From an uncultured Duganella sp. (GTDB lineage Bacteria; Pseudomonadota; Gammaproteobacteria; Burkholderiales; Burkholderiaceae), in NCBI GenBank assembly GCA_946482635.1, contig CAMLSG010000115.1:1-16452 (forward strand): a stretch of DNA of 16,452 nt. The letters run 5' to 3'. The notes beneath the pieces are model-generated. The model saw only the letters and a list, made by a program, of their open reading frames with translations. It was not told the DNA's origin and searched no databases. Position numbers and translations under genes: made by a program. This document shows, one piece after another, positions 14,421 to 16,452 of the stretch; position 1 is the stretch's first letter; each line of letters starts with the position of its first letter.

Positions 14421-15794
14421 ATGGATATCGAAAAACTCACCGCGCTGGCGCTTGCCGACACAATGCTGGCAACGGACGGCAGCCCGGAAAACCTGATCGC
14501 TGCGTGCAACCGCGTGTTCGACGCAATGCTGCCGTGGGCGCCCGGCGTGTGCATGGCGCTCGTCTTGCGGACCGGCGAGAACTTCCATTACTTCACCCGA
14601 CACGAGCTGGCGGACATCCTTCTCGAACTTCTTGGCCGCGGACATGCCGACCTTGATGAAGATGAGGAAGACGACGATGAAGCCGGAGATATGCAGCCGT
14701 TCATCGAACTGCCGGCAGTGCGGCGCTATTGCATCGACCAGCCCATACGCCCACCAAAGCCGGCATGGCTGGCCGAACTTGCGCTGCCGGAGCTGCTCAC
14801 CGTTGGTGATCTGGCCGCCTGGCTGAACGAGCCTGTCGGTGCGCTGCGCTGGTTCGCGGACCAGTGGCGTATCGCGCGTGACGAGGAGTCTCGCCTTCAG
14901 CATTACCATTATCGCTGGGTCCCGAAGCGCAGCGGCGGCCTGCGCCTGATCGAAATTCCCAAAGAGCGACTGCGCCGCATCCAGCAAAAGATCCTGCGCC
15001 AGATCCTGGACCTGGTGCCGCCGCATCCGTCCGCACATGGCTTCCGGCGCGGGCATTCCTGCGTTACGCATGCCGCGGCCCATGCTGGCCAGCATGCGGT
15101 CATCCGCATGGACTTGAAAGATTTCTTCCCCAGCATCCAGCATTCGCGCATCCAGGCATTGTTTGAAAAGCTCGGCTATCCCGTGAGCGTCGCAGGAACG
15201 CTTGCGCGCATTTGCGTCAATCGTACGCCGCACGGCTTGTTCCGCGACAAGCAGACCGGCGGCTCATTGGCATGGTCCGAGCGGCAGGCCTTGAAATCGC
15301 CGCACCTGCCGCAGGGTTCCCCATGCTCGCCGGCCCTGGCTAACCTTTGTGCGTACCGGCTCGACATTCGGCTCGAATCGTTGGCGCGTTCGCTCGGCGC
15401 TTCGTATAGCCGATACGCGGACGACCTGGCCTTTTCCGGCGGGGACGAATTTGCGCGGGCAGCGGAGCGTTTCCAAATCCAGGTTGCGGCGATTGCACTG
15501 GAAGAAGGCTTTCGCGTGAATACGCGCAAAACCCGCCTGATGCGCGACGGGACGCGGCAGCAAGTGACGGGCATCGTGGTCAACGCGCACCCGAACATCG
15601 CCCGCGATGAGTATGACAAACTCAAGGCGACGCTGACCAATTGCGTGCGCCATGGCCCGGAATCCCAGAACCGGGAGAATCATCCAAACTTCCAGGCCTA
15701 CCTGGCCGGACGGATTTCTTACGTGGCGATGGTGAATTCGGACCGTGCCGCCAAGTTGCGGCGGTTAATGGCGAATATAGTCTGGCCAACTTGA
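14421..15794 (+). CDS. Retron-like reverse transcriptase
   Basis: A 457-residue RNA-directed DNA polymerase. An N-terminal extension of about 150 residues, including an acidic run (DLDEDEEDDDEAGD, 77-90), precedes the polymerase. The fingers start near WVPKRSGGLRLIEIPKERLRRIQ. The motif with the first catalytic Asp is RMDLKDFFPSI (D231), the LPQGSPCSPALAN motif is at 296-309, and YADD at 332-335 supplies D334/D335. Retron region Y appears as VTG (382-384), and the thumb ends in LRRLMANIVW. Region X reads HAAAH (217-221) instead of NAxxH. There is no maturase, endonuclease or integrase domain, which argues against a group II intron. The ATG at 14421 lacks a Shine-Dalgarno; TTG at 14394 is an alternative start. 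Base composition looks like its neighbours. Confidence 0.88.
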   Translation: MDIEKLTALALADTMLATDGSPENLIAACNRVFDAMLPWAPGVCMALVLRTGENFHYFTRHELADILLELLGRGHADLDEDEEDDDEAGDMQPFIELPAVRRYCIDQPIRPPKPAWLAELALPELLTVGDLAAWLNEPVGALRWFADQWRIARDEESRLQHYHYRWVPKRSGGLRLIEIPKERLRRIQQKILRQILDLVPPHPSAHGFRRGHSCVTHAAAHAGQHAVIRMDLKDFFPSIQHSRIQALFEKLGYPVSVAGTLARICVNRTPHGLFRDKQTGGSLAWSERQALKSPHLPQGSPCSPALANLCAYRLDIRLESLARSLGASYSRYADDLAFSGGDEFARAAERFQIQVAAIALEEGFRVNTRKTRLMRDGTRQQVTGIVVNAHPNIARDEYDKLKATLTNCVRHGPESQNRENHPNFQAYLAGRISYVAMVNSDRAAKLRRLMANIVWPT

Positions 15795-15834
15795 TTACAA
15801 TATTCGATTCTTTTTACCGTAATCGATGTAATTC

Positions 15835-16296
15835 ATGCACATTTGGGTAGATGCGGACGCTTGTCCCGCCGTGATCAAGGACATCCTTTTCCGGCTCGCG
15901 GATCGAGCGCAGATCAATGTCACGCTGGTAGCCAACCAATTAATCCGTGTACCGGGCTCCCGGTTCATCCGCGCGCTGCAAGTTCCGGCGGGCGCCGATG
16001 CGGCAGATGCGGAAATCGTTGAACGTGTGAGCGCTGGCGATATTGTCGTCACCGCCGATATCCCGCTGGCCGCGCAAGTGCTGGAAAAGGGCGGCCTTCC
16101 GCTCAATCCACGCGGCGAGTGGTACACCAGGGATACTATCGCGCAGCAGCTGACGATGCGGTCCTTTATGGAGGAATTGCGTGGCGCCGGTGTCGACACC
16201 GGTGGACCAGCCGCCTTCAGCCAAGGCGACCGCCAGAATTTTGCCAATGCGCTTGATCGCGAATTAGCGCGCAGAAGGCAAATCCGTCCTGCGTAA
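15835..16296 (+). CDS. yaiI: YaiI/YqxD family protein (DUF188, UPF0178), PIN-like
   Basis: A 153-residue cytoplasmic protein closely resembling E. coli YaiI in length and motifs: [18 protein letters not shown] at the start, [44 protein letters not shown] and [11 protein letters not shown]. The family has a PIN-like fold with conserved acidic residues (here D6, D8 and the later TADIPLA Asp), suggesting a metal-dependent nuclease ancestry, but its biochemical activity is not established. It begins 40 nt after the RT stop and no ribosome-binding site is visible. TACAAT at 15796-15801 could be a -10 element of its own promoter. It is widespread in bacteria, so its position next to the RT may be incidental. 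Confidence 0.93.
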   Translation: MHIWVDADACPAVIKDILFRLADRAQINVTLVANQLIRVPGSRFIRALQVPAGADAADAEIVERVSAGDIVVTADIPLAAQVLEKGGLPLNPRGEWYTRDTIAQQLTMRSFMEELRGAGVDTGGPAAFSQGDRQNFANALDRELARRRQIRPA

Positions 16297-16325
16297 GGTC
16301 CGTTCCAGTGCCGTGCGAAGCGGAA

Positions 16326-16349
16326 CGGGAGAATTCCCGGGCAGTTTTT
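16326..16349 (+). terminator. Weak terminator-like hairpin after yaiI
   Basis: CGGGA (16326-16330) pairs with TCCCG (16335-16339) around GAAT, and TTTTT follows after five further bases. An overlapping alternative stem, CCGTTCC (16300-16306) with GGAACGG (16322-16328), has no T tract. Either may separate yaiI from the converging gene. Confidence 0.3.
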
Positions 16350-16353
16350 CCAT

Positions 16354-16452
16354 TTACGACTTGTCGCGGAATACGTTCCAGCCACTTACGTCGGTCTGCG
16401 GATCAATGTCTTTCAAGTCGCGCCCGTAACGCAGTTCGCCGCGCGAAGTCTC
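16354..16452 (-). CDS. C-terminus of an unrecognised leftward protein
   Basis: The last 32 codons of a leftward gene, entering from the right edge and ending at TAA (complement of 16354-16356). The visible end is charged and reads ...GELRYGRDLKDIDPQTDVSGW followed by NVFRDKS. It is open through the window edge and convergent with yaiI, separated by 57 nt. I do not recognise the family from this tail. Reality as a gene is inferred from the uninterrupted frame, the soluble-protein-like composition and the lack of another gene here. Confidence 0.5.
   Translation of the reverse strand, partial: ETSRGELRYGRDLKDIDPQTDVSGWNVFRDKS

Noticed and set aside
14421..15794. RT as part of a group II intron or a diversity-generating retroelement.
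   Set aside because: No maturase or endonuclease domain, no intron domain V/VI-like sequence seen, and no template/variable repeat pair or target gene nearby; VTG and overall size fit the retron-like group better.

Overview
This is a high-GC chromosomal window from a betaproteobacterium, most likely an Oxalobacteraceae member (Massilia/Duganella/Janthinobacterium type). The assignment rests on gene families rather than marker genes: a Bug/TctC-type binding protein beside a betaproteobacterial-style porin, an MFS-PlsC fusion, and the look of the TonB and two-component proteins. No rRNA, tRNA, insertion sequence or CRISPR array was seen.

Layout. (1) 1-62: the first codons of a leftward TonB-like gene. 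(2) 205-2102: a NarL-type response regulator and HisKA_3 histidine kinase overlapping by 1 nt, with two dyads in the gap before them. (3) 4190-2065, leftward: a TctD/TctE two-component pair whose kinase gene overlaps the end of the previous kinase gene tail to tail by 38 bp. (4) 4291-11368, rightward and divergent from tctD: a tight transport operon encoding a porin, a Bug/TctC binding protein, a second (AfuA/Fbp-type) binding protein, a fused double-domain ABC permease, an ABC ATPase and an AbrB-family membrane protein. TctDE normally controls a TctCBA citrate-type transporter. Here no TctA/TctB is present and an ABC importer takes their place. A strong terminator-like hairpin with an 8-T run lies inside the start of the AbrB-family gene. 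(5) 11475-13361: an LplT-like MFS transporter fused to a PlsC acyltransferase (lysophospholipid uptake and re-acylation), followed by a clear terminator. (6) 13480-14199: a lipoprotein of unknown function. (7) 14200-15794: a structured non-coding stretch followed by a retron-like reverse transcriptase. (8) 15835-16296: a YaiI/YqxD (DUF188) protein. (9) 16354-16452: the C-terminus of an unrecognised leftward gene.

How the parts may work together. TctE probably senses a periplasmic ligand, and TctD probably activates the porin promoter through 7-bp direct repeats spaced 11 bp apart next to a TATAGT -10 element. The operon then supplies outer-membrane passage, periplasmic capture and ATP-driven import of an anion whose identity cannot be read from the sequence.

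The most interesting locus is the reverse transcriptase. It keeps the YADD centre and the retron region Y 'VTG', but carries HAAAH where retrons have NAxxH. The roughly 220 nt before it contain a promoter-like element, consecutive hairpins and a short flanking complementarity that together resemble an msr-msd. No known retron effector is adjacent; the next gene is a PIN-like DUF188 protein. This is a candidate undescribed or divergent retron, not a demonstrated one.
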